Shown here in pieces: positions 24,921 through 37,613 of a DNA stretch of 64,000 nt (position 1 is the stretch's first letter; each line of letters opens with the position of its first letter). The stretch covers positions 3,286,001-3,350,000 of the forward strand of contig CP000474.1 of assembly GCA_000014925.1 (NCBI GenBank). The letters are read 5' to 3'. Under the pieces are notes generated by a model. The model saw nothing but the letters and a program-made list of their open reading frames with translations, ran no database searches and had not been told where the DNA came from. A program made the position numbers and the translations under genes. This DNA comes from Paenarthrobacter aurescens TC1. GTDB taxonomy: Bacteria; Actinomycetota; Actinomycetes; Actinomycetales; Micrococcaceae.

Positions 24921-24924
<4 letters not shown>
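23977..24924 (+). CDS. Sugar ABC transporter permease, MalF/CUT1 type
   Basis: A 315-aa permease with a basic N-terminal tail (~25 aa) and about six helices. The EAA loop is YEAAKVDGASTWRVARSIQLPL. The ATGA overlap with the binding-protein gene and another with the next permease show tight coupling. As in the alpha-glucoside locus, no ATPase gene is present, so the importer must borrow one, probably an MsiK-type protein from elsewhere in the genome. Confidence 0.92.
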
Positions 24925-28898
<3,974 letters not shown>

Positions 28899-28913
28899 GC
28901 TCCCCCGTTGCTG

Positions 28914-28960
28914 GGCCTGCTCTGCGCGCTTCCGAGCACGAATAGCGCGCAGAGCGGGCC
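28914..28960. terminator. Bidirectional hairpin between convergent lacZ and MFS genes
   Basis: A 17-bp stem with one G-U pair (28914-28930 with 28944-28960, core CTCTGCGCGCT) and a 13-nt loop lies between the two convergent stops. T-runs are absent. Confidence 0.65.
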
Positions 28961-28972
28961 ACGCAACCGCCG

Positions 28973-30397
28973 TCAGGCAACCGCCACGGGCTCCTTCTTC
29001 GCTGCGTCCTTGCGGATGGTGGCGCTGATCACCGCGGCTACCGTGCACATGGCAGCTGCGCCCAGCCAAGCGTAGTTGTAGTGCCCGGTGGCATCGCGGA
29101 TGAAGCCGGCCAGGAGTGCCGCCACGGCAGCCCCGAGCTGGTGGGCTGCGAATACCCAGCCGAACACCACGGAACCATCGGCACCGAATACCGAGCGGCA
29201 GATAGCTGCGGTGGGAGGGACGGTGGCAACCCAGTCGAGCCCGTAGACCACAACAAAGATGATCATGCTCGGCTCCACGGACGAGCCCAGCAGCAGCGGC
29301 AGCACCAGCAGTCCGATCCCCCTGAACTGGTAGTACACAGCAAGCAGCACTTTGGGGTTGAAACGGTCAGTCAGCCAACCCGACGCGATGGTCCCCACGA
29401 TGTCGAAGATTCCGACGACGGCCAGCAAACCTGCCGCCGTGGTTTCGGGCATGCCGTGATCGTGCGCCGACGGAATGAAGTGCGTGCCGATCAGTCCGTT
29501 GGTGGTGGCTCCACAGATTGCGAAACCCGCAGCCAGCGCCCAGAACGTCCGGACTTTGCTGGCACGCTTGAGGACCTGCAGGGCACGGATCGCGGCGTTG
29601 GCGGAATCTCCTGAGCCTGGCGAGGCAACCACAGGGGCGGTCTTGCCTGGCGTCGTCGCGGTTGTTCCGGCGTCGGCGGCTTTGGTGCCAGGTTCATCTT
29701 TGGCGCCAGGTTCAGCAGCTGCAGCTTCTTCGGCACCGTAAGGCAACACCCCGACGTCGGCCGGTGAGTTCCGCAGCCAGCGCAGCACCAGCGGGACTAC
29801 TGCGAGCGCACCCGCTGCGATGAGCAAAGATGCACCGCGCCAGCCCGGGTTCTGGGCAAGCGCCGCAATGAAGGGCAGGAACACCAACTGGCCGGCTGCA
29901 CTACCGGCGGTCAGGATGCCGATCACCAGGCCACGGCTCTTGGCGAACCAGGTGTTGGCGATGGTCGCGGCGAAGACCAGGGCCATGGAACCGGTGCCCA
30001 GTCCAATGAGCAGCCCCCACGTGAGCAGGATCTGCCAGGACTGGTTCACGAAGACCGTCAGTGCTGAGCCGAGCCCGATCAGGCACAGAGCCAACGAGGT
30101 GACCTTGCGGATGCCGAAGCGTTCCATCAGGGCCGCGGCGAACGGAGCCGTCAAGCCGAACAGGACCAGGTTGATGCTGACGGCCAAGGACAGCACCGTG
30201 GTTGACCAGCCGAATTCCTCCTGCAGCGGGACCATGAGCACACCGGGGGCTGCACGGAATCCTGCTGCTCCAACCAAGGCAAGGAAGGCAACCGCGGCCA
30301 CGATCCAGGCGGGGTGGAGGCGTGGGCGCTTACCCGTCTTTCCCGAAGGGGTCCGTGTTTCTTCGGGCGGGGTCCCTGTGACGTCGGGAGCGGTCAT
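28973..30397 (-). CDS. MFS transporter (oxalate/formate-antiporter-like)
   Basis: A 474-aa transporter with 12 predicted helices and a long Ala/Thr/Gly-rich central loop (residues ~215-260). The N-half motif GLTAPFAAALMERFGIRKV resembles MFS motif A, and the layout with VVYGLDWVATVPPTAAICR matches OFA-type monocarboxylate transporters. The start overlaps the HxlR stop by 4 bp (ATGA), so the two are co-transcribed, with the regulator first. The substrate is unknown. Confidence 0.88.
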   Translation of the reverse strand: MTAPDVTGTPPEETRTPSGKTGKRPRLHPAWIVAAVAFLALVGAAGFRAAPGVLMVPLQEEFGWSTTVLSLAVSINLVLFGLTAPFAAALMERFGIRKVTSLALCLIGLGSALTVFVNQSWQILLTWGLLIGLGTGSMALVFAATIANTWFAKSRGLVIGILTAGSAAGQLVFLPFIAALAQNPGWRGASLLIAAGALAVVPLVLRWLRNSPADVGVLPYGAEEAAAAEPGAKDEPGTKAADAGTTATTPGKTAPVVASPGSGDSANAAIRALQVLKRASKVRTFWALAAGFAICGATTNGLIGTHFIPSAHDHGMPETTAAGLLAVVGIFDIVGTIASGWLTDRFNPKVLLAVYYQFRGIGLLVLPLLLGSSVEPSMIIFVVVYGLDWVATVPPTAAICRSVFGADGSVVFGWVFAAHQLGAAVAALLAGFIRDATGHYNYAWLGAAAMCTVAAVISATIRKDAAKKEPVAVA

Positions 30398-30945
30398 GCG
30401 GGGATCTCCATTTCGGGGGGAGCTGTTGTTCGGGTTTCGGCTGTTGTCCGGGTTTCAAGGGGTGCAACGGCGAGTGGGAGTGGATGGTCGCTGCGTGTGA
30501 AGCTGTGCCAGCTGGTGTTGGCCGCGGTGAGTGGGGTGCCGCAGTTGGTGCACGTGTCAGCAGAGGACGTGGCTTGTCCGCAGTCCGTGTGAATGACACG
30601 CATATGCGAGACCTCGTTGGGAGCGTTCAGGTGTTTCTCGGCCCAGATGATGATGGCGTTCAACACGGGCAGCGCGTCCTCGCCTTTGGGCGTGAGGACG
30701 TATTCCTGTCGTGTCCTGGCGCCGTCCTGGTACGGCCTCTGGGCGAGCAGTCCGGCGTCGAGGAGCCAACCCAAGCGTTTGCTCAGGACGTTGTCGGCCA
30801 CTTCGAGGCGTTGCTTAATGGCGTCGAATCGGCCGTTGCCGAAGAAGATTTCGCGCAGGACCAGGCTTCCCCAAGGGTCGCCGAGGACATCCAGGCCACG
30901 GGCGAGGCTGCACGTGCGGGCGGACCAGTCGGAACGAAGAGGCAT
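30394..30945 (-). CDS. HxlR-family regulator with zinc-ribbon-like tail
   Basis: A 183-aa protein. Residues ~10-95 form the HxlR winged helix (CSLARGLDVLGDPWGSLVLREIF, RFDAIKQRLEVADNVLSKRL, YVLTPKGEDALPVL). HxlR proteins are usually ~110-150 aa; the extra ~60 residues hold CGQATSSADTCTNCGTPL, which looks like a small metal-binding ribbon. HxlR members often sense electrophiles or formaldehyde. It is the first gene of an operon with the MFS transporter, which it probably controls. The upstream 155 bp are shared with the divergent phospholipase gene; no clear operator was seen. Confidence 0.88.
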   Translation of the reverse strand: MPLRSDWSARTCSLARGLDVLGDPWGSLVLREIFFGNGRFDAIKQRLEVADNVLSKRLGWLLDAGLLAQRPYQDGARTRQEYVLTPKGEDALPVLNAIIIWAEKHLNAPNEVSHMRVIHTDCGQATSSADTCTNCGTPLTAANTSWHSFTRSDHPLPLAVAPLETRTTAETRTTAPPEMEIPA

Positions 30946-31100
30946 GCGCTCAAAAGTAGCTGACTTCTCTAAAGAAAGCTAGATGTTACTTCCACGGCCA
31001 CCGAACGACACACCCCTCTGGTTTGCCGCAGTGTCATCAGCGGTTCACCCTCCATGCCTACGCTTGCCCAGTCAACTCTGACCACGAAAGGCACCCCTGA

Positions 31101-33245
31101 ATGTCATCGAACAACCCTGAATTGGTGAATCGTTCAACCAATAGGAGCGGCGGTCTTTCCCGTCGCGGCTTCCTCGGTACCGCGGCTGCAGCGACGGCGC
31201 TTGCGGCCACGGGATCCCTGCTGCCACCCTCAGTGCAGGCTGCGATGGCCAAGCCGGTCCCGCCGGGTAGCCTGCAGTCCATCAAGCACGTGATTGTGCT
31301 GATGCAGGAAAACCGGTCCTTCGACCACTACTTCGGCTCGCTCCGAGGCGTCCGGGGATACGGCGATAAGTCCTTCACTCGGCTACCCAACGGCAAGTCG
31401 ATGTTCGAGCAGCCCCGCGCGACCGGGGAGACCGTACTGCCGTTCTCACTTCGCAAGGCCGCGGAACTGGCCGGCCGGCCGGGCTCCGATATCCAGTACC
31501 TGGGCGATCTGGACCACTCCTTCAACGGCACCACGACGGCATGGAACAACGGCTGGTGTGACAAATGGATTCCCGCGAAGAGCGCCTCCACCATGACCTT
31601 CTACGAGCGCCAGGACATCCCTCTGCAGTACGAGCTTGCAGATACGTTCACCATCTGCGACGCCTACCACTGCTCCGTTAACGGCTCCACCAATCCCAAC
31701 CGCAACTACCTCTGGAGCGGAACCACGGGCAACGAGCCGGGCAGCACCAAGCGCGCCGTGACCAACGCGGCCTATGGCTACGATCACGGCGGCTACGGCT
31801 GGACCACCTACCCTGAGCGCCTGGAACAGTCAGGGGTCTCGTGGAAGATCTACCAGGACTGGGACAACTTCACCGATAACGCAGTGGAGTACTTCCAAAC
31901 ATTCAAAGCGATCGGACGCAAGATGCTCGCATCGGTGGAGGGAAACCTTCGCACCACCGAGGAGTTCTACGACCAGCTCTCCGGGAAATCCCCTGCCGAA
32001 CAGGATCGCCTCCTCGCCCAGCTGGAGCAGGGCCGCGCCGCCCTCACGGATACCGAGAGGGCGCTCTTCGACAAAGCCATGTGGCGAGGGCGTCCCGACA
32101 CCCTCCTGGAGCGCCTCAGCGCAGACATCACCGGCGGTACTTTGCCGCAGGTCAGCTGGCTGGTGCCGTCCGCGGCCGATTCCGAGCACCCTGGCGCCTC
32201 CACCCCGGTGGGCAGTGCCAACTTCGTCTACCGACTCCTGGACACTGTGGCCAGCAACCCGGACACCTGGGACAGCACCGCCATCTTCCTGAACTTCGAC
32301 GAGAATGACGGCTACTTCGACCACGTCCCACCGCCCGTCCAGCCGCGACCAACGTCAGGCGAGTCCACTGACTGGACCACGGCGCGGCCCATTGGCCTGG
32401 GGCCCCGGGTGCCCATGACCGTCGTTTCACCATGGACCGTGGGCGGCTATGTAAGCTCCGAAATTTTCGACCACACCTCGGTGCTCCGCTTCCTGGAACG
32501 CTGGACGGGCGTAGAGGAACCGAACATCTCGCCGTGGCGGAGGGAAGTCTGCGGTGACCTGACGGGCGTCTTCAACTTCGCTTCGCCCGGCACTCCGCCG
32601 ACGCTGGACCACCCGGCCGCTGTTCCCGCCAAGATCAGCCGCTGGCGCCCGAATCCCCCGGCCGTCCAGGTAGCTCCCCTCCAGGAACAAGGAACCCGTC
32701 CGGCCCGCCCTCTCCCCTACAGGCCGCAGGTCTCGGCCAAGGTTCAGCGCGGAGGCATTGCCCTGGCATTAGCTAACAGCGGCACCAGCTCCACGCACTT
32801 CACCATCTACGGCTACGCGGGGGAGGTCACCGAGCCACGGCACGCCGATGTCCTCGGCAACCAGACCGTGGACCTCCCCGTCGCAGCTTCCGGCGCCTTC
32901 GACGTCGTCGTCACCGGCCCTAACCGGTACCAGTACGAACTGAAGGGCACGACGGCGGGCGCAGCGTCCGGCGTCGACGTCACCGTGAACGGTCGCCGCG
33001 GCAACAAGGCCGTGGAGCTGGAAGTGCGGAATAACGGCACCGAACCCGTGACCCTGAAGCTGGAGTCACTGCAGTACGCGGACAGCCAGGACAACGTGAA
33101 GCTCAAGCCGGGGCACACTAAGAAGATCGGCTGGGAAACCCTGAACGGTTGGTACGACCTGGAAGTCACGTCTGCCGAAGACACCACGTTCCGCCGCCGC
33201 CTGACCGGCCGTGAAGAAGACGGACGCGAAGGAATCTCCGGCTAG
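31101..33245 (+). CDS. Phospholipase C (phosphoesterase family), Tat-exported
   Basis: A 714-aa secreted enzyme that cleaves phospholipids at the phosphate-glycerol bond. The N-terminus is a Tat signal (LSRRGFLGTAAAATALAATG, Arg21-22). The catalytic motif QENRSFDHYFGSLRG has the metal-binding E70/N71; further conserved parts are LDHSFNGTTTAWNNG, FTICDAYHCSVNGSTNPNR and NFDENDGYFDHVPPP. The C-terminal ~200 residues form the two beta-rich domains found in non-haemolytic PlcC-type enzymes. It may serve phosphate acquisition. AAGGCACC before the ATG is a weak ribosome site. It stands alone, ending at a strong bidirectional hairpin. Confidence 0.92.
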   Translation: MSSNNPELVNRSTNRSGGLSRRGFLGTAAAATALAATGSLLPPSVQAAMAKPVPPGSLQSIKHVIVLMQENRSFDHYFGSLRGVRGYGDKSFTRLPNGKSMFEQPRATGETVLPFSLRKAAELAGRPGSDIQYLGDLDHSFNGTTTAWNNGWCDKWIPAKSASTMTFYERQDIPLQYELADTFTICDAYHCSVNGSTNPNRNYLWSGTTGNEPGSTKRAVTNAAYGYDHGGYGWTTYPERLEQSGVSWKIYQDWDNFTDNAVEYFQTFKAIGRKMLASVEGNLRTTEEFYDQLSGKSPAEQDRLLAQLEQGRAALTDTERALFDKAMWRGRPDTLLERLSADITGGTLPQVSWLVPSAADSEHPGASTPVGSANFVYRLLDTVASNPDTWDSTAIFLNFDENDGYFDHVPPPVQPRPTSGESTDWTTARPIGLGPRVPMTVVSPWTVGGYVSSEIFDHTSVLRFLERWTGVEEPNISPWRREVCGDLTGVFNFASPGTPPTLDHPAAVPAKISRWRPNPPAVQVAPLQEQGTRPARPLPYRPQVSAKVQRGGIALALANSGTSSTHFTIYGYAGEVTEPRHADVLGNQTVDLPVAASGAFDVVVTGPNRYQYELKGTTAGAASGVDVTVNGRRGNKAVELEVRNNGTEPVTLKLESLQYADSQDNVKLKPGHTKKIGWETLNGWYDLEVTSAEDTTFRRRLTGREEDGREGISG

Positions 33246-33266
33246 CCAAGAGGACCGGCATGAAGA

Positions 33267-33329
33267 AATCCGGCCTTTGTCCGCCCCACTCGCCGTAGAG
33301 CGGTGAGGAGAGCGGACAAGGGCCGGATT
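33267..33329. terminator. Bidirectional terminator hairpin between convergent genes
   Basis: AATCCGGCCTTTGTCCGC (33267-33284) pairs with 33312-33329 with one G-U; inner CTCGCCG and CGGTGAG extend the stem. It is placed between the phospholipase stop and the transsulfuration-gene stop. Confidence 0.75.
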
Positions 33330-33337
33330 CGTTGGTG

Positions 33338-34501
33338 CTAGCCGATCTTGGCGAAAGCCTGTTCCAGGTCTGCGATCAGGTCTTCGGCTTCTTCGATGCC
33401 GCAGGACAGGCGCAACAGGTTGACTGGAACAGCCAACTCGGTACCCTTCACCGAAGCGTGGGTCATCTCCGAGGGGTAGTTCATGAGGGACTCGATGCCG
33501 CCCAGGGACTCCGCAAGCGTGAACACCGACGTCGATTCAGCTACGGTGCGTGCCGCGGCCTCGCCGCCCTTGAACTGCACGGACACCATGCCGCCGAACT
33601 TCTTCATCTGCTTGGCGGCGAGCTCGTGCCCGGGGTGGTCCGGGAGGCCCGGGTACAGCACGGCTTCAACCTCGGGACGCTGCAGCAGCCATTCAGCCAC
33701 AGCCTGGCCGTTCTCGCTGTGGCGGTCCATGCGGACGCCCAAAGTCTTCAAACCACGGGTGGTCAGGAAGGCGTCCATCGGGCCGGACACGGCGCCCACG
33801 GCGAACTGGATGAACCCGATCTTCTCGGCAAGCTCAGCGTCCTTGACCACAATGGCACCGCCAACCACATCGGAGTGGCCGCCGATGTACTTCGTAGTGG
33901 AGTGGACCACAACATCGGCACCCAAGGCGAGCGGGGTCTGCAAGTAGGGGGACGCGAAAGTGTTGTCCACCACCAGGAGGGCACCGGCGTCGTGCGCTAC
34001 GGCGGCGAGTGCCTCGATGTCCGTGATCTTCATCATCGGGTTGGACGGCGTCTCCACCCACACGATGCGCGTTTTGTTGGCTGCAACAGCGGAGGCTACG
34101 GCGTCGAGGTCGGCCATGTCCACGGGAGTGTTGCCGATGCCCCAGTCGCCCAGGACGCGGTTGATGAGGCGGTAGGTGCCACCGTAGGCGTCGTTGCCCA
34201 GCACGATGTGGTCGCCGGGGCGCGCGATGGCACGGATCAGGGAATCCTCGGCTGCGAGGCCCGAACCAAAGGAGAACGCAGCGGTACCGCCTTCGAGGGC
34301 GGCGAGCTGCTCCTGGAGGGCGTCGCGAGTCGGGTTGCCGCCGCGGCCGTATTCATATCCTGAGCGCAGGTTCCCGATGCCATCCTGGGCGTATGTAGAG
34401 CTGAAGTGCAGCGGGGGCACCACAGCACCGGTCACCGGCTCGAAGGCCTGTCCGGCGTGGACGGCGCGCGTGTTGAACCCGGCGTTGTTGCTGGCAGACA
34501 T
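33338..34501 (-). CDS. Cystathionine gamma-lyase/gamma-synthase (PLP)
   Basis: A 387-aa PLP enzyme of the Cys/Met metabolism family. The Schiff-base lysine is K204 in VVHSTTKYIGGHSD; PPLHFSSTYAQDG, GYEYGRGGNPTRDALQ and DNTFASPYLQTPL are family signatures. The family cannot be split by eye into lyase and synthase, but pairing with a cystathionine beta-synthase 61 bp upstream favours cystathionine gamma-lyase (reverse transsulfuration, giving cysteine). ATG 34501 is used: AGGAG lies seven bases before it, whereas the frame's earlier codons lack one. Confidence 0.92.
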   Translation of the reverse strand: MSASNNAGFNTRAVHAGQAFEPVTGAVVPPLHFSSTYAQDGIGNLRSGYEYGRGGNPTRDALQEQLAALEGGTAAFSFGSGLAAEDSLIRAIARPGDHIVLGNDAYGGTYRLINRVLGDWGIGNTPVDMADLDAVASAVAANKTRIVWVETPSNPMMKITDIEALAAVAHDAGALLVVDNTFASPYLQTPLALGADVVVHSTTKYIGGHSDVVGGAIVVKDAELAEKIGFIQFAVGAVSGPMDAFLTTRGLKTLGVRMDRHSENGQAVAEWLLQRPEVEAVLYPGLPDHPGHELAAKQMKKFGGMVSVQFKGGEAAARTVAESTSVFTLAESLGGIESLMNYPSEMTHASVKGTELAVPVNLLRLSCGIEEAEDLIADLEQAFAKIG

Positions 34502-34562
34502 GGAAGCTCCTCTAGGTTCGTTCAAGGTTGGTTCGGTTGAATGTTTGATCAAGCGCGCGGGC

Positions 34563-35948
34563 TTAGTTGCTCAAGTACGCCAGGAGGTCATGGCGCGTCA
34601 GGATGCCCACCGGAGCACCCAAGAAGGTCACCATGACGGTATCGACGTCGGATAGCAGCTCCCGCGCGGCGGAAATGGTTTCCAGGGAGCCGATCACGGG
34701 GAGCCGGTCCCCCATGTGTTCGGAGATCTTGTCTGACAGCTTGGCTTCGCCACGGAACAGTTTGCTGGTGAGGCTCCGCTCGTCCACGGCTCCCATGACC
34801 TCGCCCATCACCACGGGCGGCTCCTGTGAAAGGACCGGGATGTGGGAGACGCCGAACTCGTTCATGATGTTGATGACATCGCGGACGGTCTCGTTCGGGT
34901 GGATGTGCACCAGGTCCGGCATCTCGCCGGTCTTGGACTTGAGGACCTCGCCCACGGACGCCTCTTCGCCGCCGGAAAGGAAGCCATAGGAACGCATCCA
35001 CTGGTCGTTGAAAATCTTGGCGAGGTAGCCGCGGCCGGAATCCGGCAGGATCACCACTACGACGGCGGATTCGTCCAGGTCCTTGGCTGCCTGCAGTGCG
35101 GCAACCACGGCCATCCCCGAGGAACCGCCCACCAGGAGACCCTCTTCCCGCGCGAGGCGACGGGTCATTGAGAAGGAGTCAGCGTCGGATACGGCGATGA
35201 CGTCGTCCGGTACGGAGGGATCGTAGTTGTCGGGCCACATGTCCTCGCCGACGCCCTCAACGAAGTACGGCCTGCCGGTGCCGCCTGAGTAGACCGAACC
35301 TTCCGGATCGGCGCCGATGACCTTGACCCGGCCGCCGTCGGACTCTGCGCGGTCAGCCGAAACCTGCTTGAGGAAGCGGCCGGTGCCGGTGATGGTGCCA
35401 CCGGTTCCGGCGCCGATGACCACATGCGTGACCCTGCCGTCGGTGTCCTGCCAGATTTCCGGACCTGTCGATTCGAAGTGGCTGCCGGGGGCGGCAGGGT
35501 TGGAGAACTGGTCCGGCTTGAAGGCGCCCGGGATTTCCCTGACCAGTCGGTCGGAGACGCCGTAGTAGCTCTGCGGGCTGTCGGGGGGCACAGACGTGGG
35601 CGTCACCACAACCTCGGCACCGTAGGCCTGCAGGACTGCGCGCTTGTCCTCGCCCACTTTGTCCGGCACCACGAAAACGCACTTATAGCCCTTTTGCTGG
35701 ACCACGAGCGCCAGGCCCACTCCGGTGTTGCCCGAGGTGGGCTCAACGATGGTTCCGCCGGGCTTGAGCCTGCCGTCCTTTTCCGCTTCTTCGATCATCT
35801 TCACGGCGATCCGGTCCTTGATGGATCCGCCGGGGTTGACGTATTCGAGCTTCACGAGGACGGTGGCTTTGATCCCCTCCGTGACGTGGTTGAGCTTGAT
35901 GAGCGGCGTATTGCCGATGAGGTCCAACACGGACTGGGCGTACTTCAT
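34563..35948 (-). CDS. cbs: Cystathionine beta-synthase
   Basis: A 461-aa PLP enzyme that joins homocysteine and serine to cystathionine. The PLP lysine is K44 in NPGGSIKDRIA; EPTSGNTGVGLALV and GAGTGGTITGTGRFLKQ are the phosphate-binding loops. Residues ~335-461 are a tandem CBS (Bateman) pair that may bind adenosyl ligands. No N-terminal haem domain is present. It is the first gene of a two-gene operon with the gamma-lyase. Length and architecture are like the mycobacterial enzyme. Promoter motifs were not resolved in the 54 bp before the next gene. Confidence 0.93.
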   Translation of the reverse strand: MKYAQSVLDLIGNTPLIKLNHVTEGIKATVLVKLEYVNPGGSIKDRIAVKMIEEAEKDGRLKPGGTIVEPTSGNTGVGLALVVQQKGYKCVFVVPDKVGEDKRAVLQAYGAEVVVTPTSVPPDSPQSYYGVSDRLVREIPGAFKPDQFSNPAAPGSHFESTGPEIWQDTDGRVTHVVIGAGTGGTITGTGRFLKQVSADRAESDGGRVKVIGADPEGSVYSGGTGRPYFVEGVGEDMWPDNYDPSVPDDVIAVSDADSFSMTRRLAREEGLLVGGSSGMAVVAALQAAKDLDESAVVVVILPDSGRGYLAKIFNDQWMRSYGFLSGGEEASVGEVLKSKTGEMPDLVHIHPNETVRDVINIMNEFGVSHIPVLSQEPPVVMGEVMGAVDERSLTSKLFRGEAKLSDKISEHMGDRLPVIGSLETISAARELLSDVDTVMVTFLGAPVGILTRHDLLAYLSN

Positions 35949-36002
35949 AGGTACAAAGTTACCGCGTGGTCGCTATGGGACTTGACCCGAGTCAGTTCGT
36001 GC

Positions 36003-36395
36003 TCAGGTCCCGGCGGAGGTGTCGTTCTGCCACACACCCAAAACATTGCCCTCGGTGTCCTTGAAGTAGGCGTACCAGCCCATGGTGGGTACAGCGTCCT
36101 TGGCCTGGACCACACTGCCACCTGCCGACTCGATCTGTCCGAGCGCGGCATCAATATCGTCCACATCGATGGTGAGGATGGGGGTCTTCAGATTATCCGT
36201 GCGCGGGAACAGGGCTCCGTTGATGGCTCCGGGTTCCTTGGGCGTACCCGTTTGCTCATCGGAAGGTGCCGTAAGGGCGATGGTGTAGTCCATCCCCTGC
36301 ATAGGGCTCAGGTTCCAGCCGAACGCACTCTCGTAGAAAGTGTTGGCCCTGTCTGTGTTGTCCGTCGGAATCTCGAAATGCACTATGGCGGCCAT
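36003..36395 (-). CDS. VOC-family (glyoxalase/bleomycin-resistance-like) protein
   Basis: A 130-aa vicinal-oxygen-chelate fold with two beta-alpha-beta modules: VHFEIPTDNTDRANTFYESAFGW and ILTIDVDDIDAALGQIESAGG, ending in YFKDTEGNVLGVWQ, the typical closing strand with its metal-side Glu. ATG 36395 is chosen because AAGGAG lies eight bases upstream; the frame runs on to 36992 only as an antisense shadow of the divergent DNA glycosylase gene. Substrate unknown; members range from dioxygenases to antibiotic-binding proteins. Confidence 0.88.
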   Translation of the reverse strand: MAAIVHFEIPTDNTDRANTFYESAFGWNLSPMQGMDYTIALTAPSDEQTGTPKEPGAINGALFPRTDNLKTPILTIDVDDIDAALGQIESAGGSVVQAKDAVPTMGWYAYFKDTEGNVLGVWQNDTSAGT

Positions 36396-36537
36396 GATTC
36401 GCGCTCCTTGTTCCTGGGATTTGTCCTGGGATATGGCGCGGCCCACCCACGCCACATCACGGAGTCTAGACCCGGCCGGCGCCTGCCGTAAGGGGTTCTG
36501 TCTGCAGATTGTCAGCCGGGCGTGGGACCATAAAAAC

Positions 36538-37509
36538 ATGACCATCGCAGACGCCCCGCCCGTTGTTGCGGCCGCGGCGGATGCGGCCGTCCGGTGGCAT
36601 CCGGGCGGTTCCTTCCGCCTGGACCAGACCATGTTTCCGCTCATGCGCGGCAACGCGGATCCGTCCTTCGCAGCGCACACCAGCGGATTTTGGATGGCGT
36701 TCACTACTCCTTCCGGCCCGGTGACCCTCCGCCTCTCGGGAGGTGGCCTGGGGGTGGATTCCTTCGTGGACGCCCAGGCATGGGGACCCGGAGCGGAGGA
36801 CGCCGTGGCCGGCGTGCCCAGGCTGCTGGGCGCCGAGGACGATTGGTCGTCTTTCGACGAGCCTGCCTTCCATGCCACTCTTCCGCGGCTGGTTACAGAG
36901 GCGCGACGCCGAAACCTGGCTCTGCGGCTGCCCTCCACCGGGCGGGTGGTTGATTCCTTGGTGCCCACCATTTTGGAGCAAAAGGTCACCACTTTGGAGG
37001 CAAGGCGCGGCTACCGGTATTTGATGTACCGCTTCGGAACGCCTGCCCCGGGCAAGGCCCCTGCCGGGCTCCTCGTTCCTCCCACCGCCAGGCAGTGGCT
37101 GTCCGTCCCTTCGTGGGAGTGGCACAAGGCCGGGGTTGGACCACAACGATCGGCCACAGTCATGCGGGCGCTGCAATCCGCCGTCGCGCTTGAACGTCTT
37201 GCTGAGCTGGACCCGGCGAAGGCCGGCGCCAAACTGCAGACCATTCCGGGCATCGGCATCTGGACCGCCGCTGAAGTTGTCCAACGGACCCACGGCTGCC
37301 CTGATTCGATTTCCGTGGGCGACTACCACCTGGCCGCCTATGTGGGGTACGCCCTGACTGGGCAAAAAACAGACGACGCCGGCATGATCGAGTTGCTGGA
37401 ACCGTGGCGCGGTCAGAGGCAGCGACTGGTCCGCATGCTGTATTTGAGCGGCTTCCGCAAACCCACGTTCGGGCCGCGCATGACTGTTCAGGATCACCGC
37501 GGACACTGA
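36538..37509 (+). CDS. HhH-GPD DNA glycosylase (AlkA-like)
   Basis: A 323-aa base-excision-repair enzyme. The C-terminal helix-hairpin-helix LQTIPGIGIWTAAEVVQR is followed by the catalytic D262 in ISVGDYHLAAY; the preceding helix LVPTILEQKVTTLEA is typical of 3-methyladenine glycosylase II. It lacks the iron-sulfur cluster of Nth/MutY. ATG 36538 is directly preceded by an AT-rich CATAAA and no Shine-Dalgarno, so a short or absent leader is likely. The frame is open to 36340 but that part overlaps the divergent VOC gene. It lies 98-104 bp before the ABC transporter genes. Confidence 0.9.
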   Translation: MTIADAPPVVAAAADAAVRWHPGGSFRLDQTMFPLMRGNADPSFAAHTSGFWMAFTTPSGPVTLRLSGGGLGVDSFVDAQAWGPGAEDAVAGVPRLLGAEDDWSSFDEPAFHATLPRLVTEARRRNLALRLPSTGRVVDSLVPTILEQKVTTLEARRGYRYLMYRFGTPAPGKAPAGLLVPPTARQWLSVPSWEWHKAGVGPQRSATVMRALQSAVALERLAELDPAKAGAKLQTIPGIGIWTAAEVVQRTHGCPDSISVGDYHLAAYVGYALTGQKTDDAGMIELLEPWRGQRQRLVRMLYLSGFRKPTFGPRMTVQDHRGH

Positions 37510-37613
37510 GTTTTTATTGCGGACGGGAACTGTCCGCAGGGGCATGGACGGTCATTTCCGGCGGGTATACCGTGGCGCTTAGGAGCCCATCACAAGCCGT
37601 CCCTGGAGTGACC

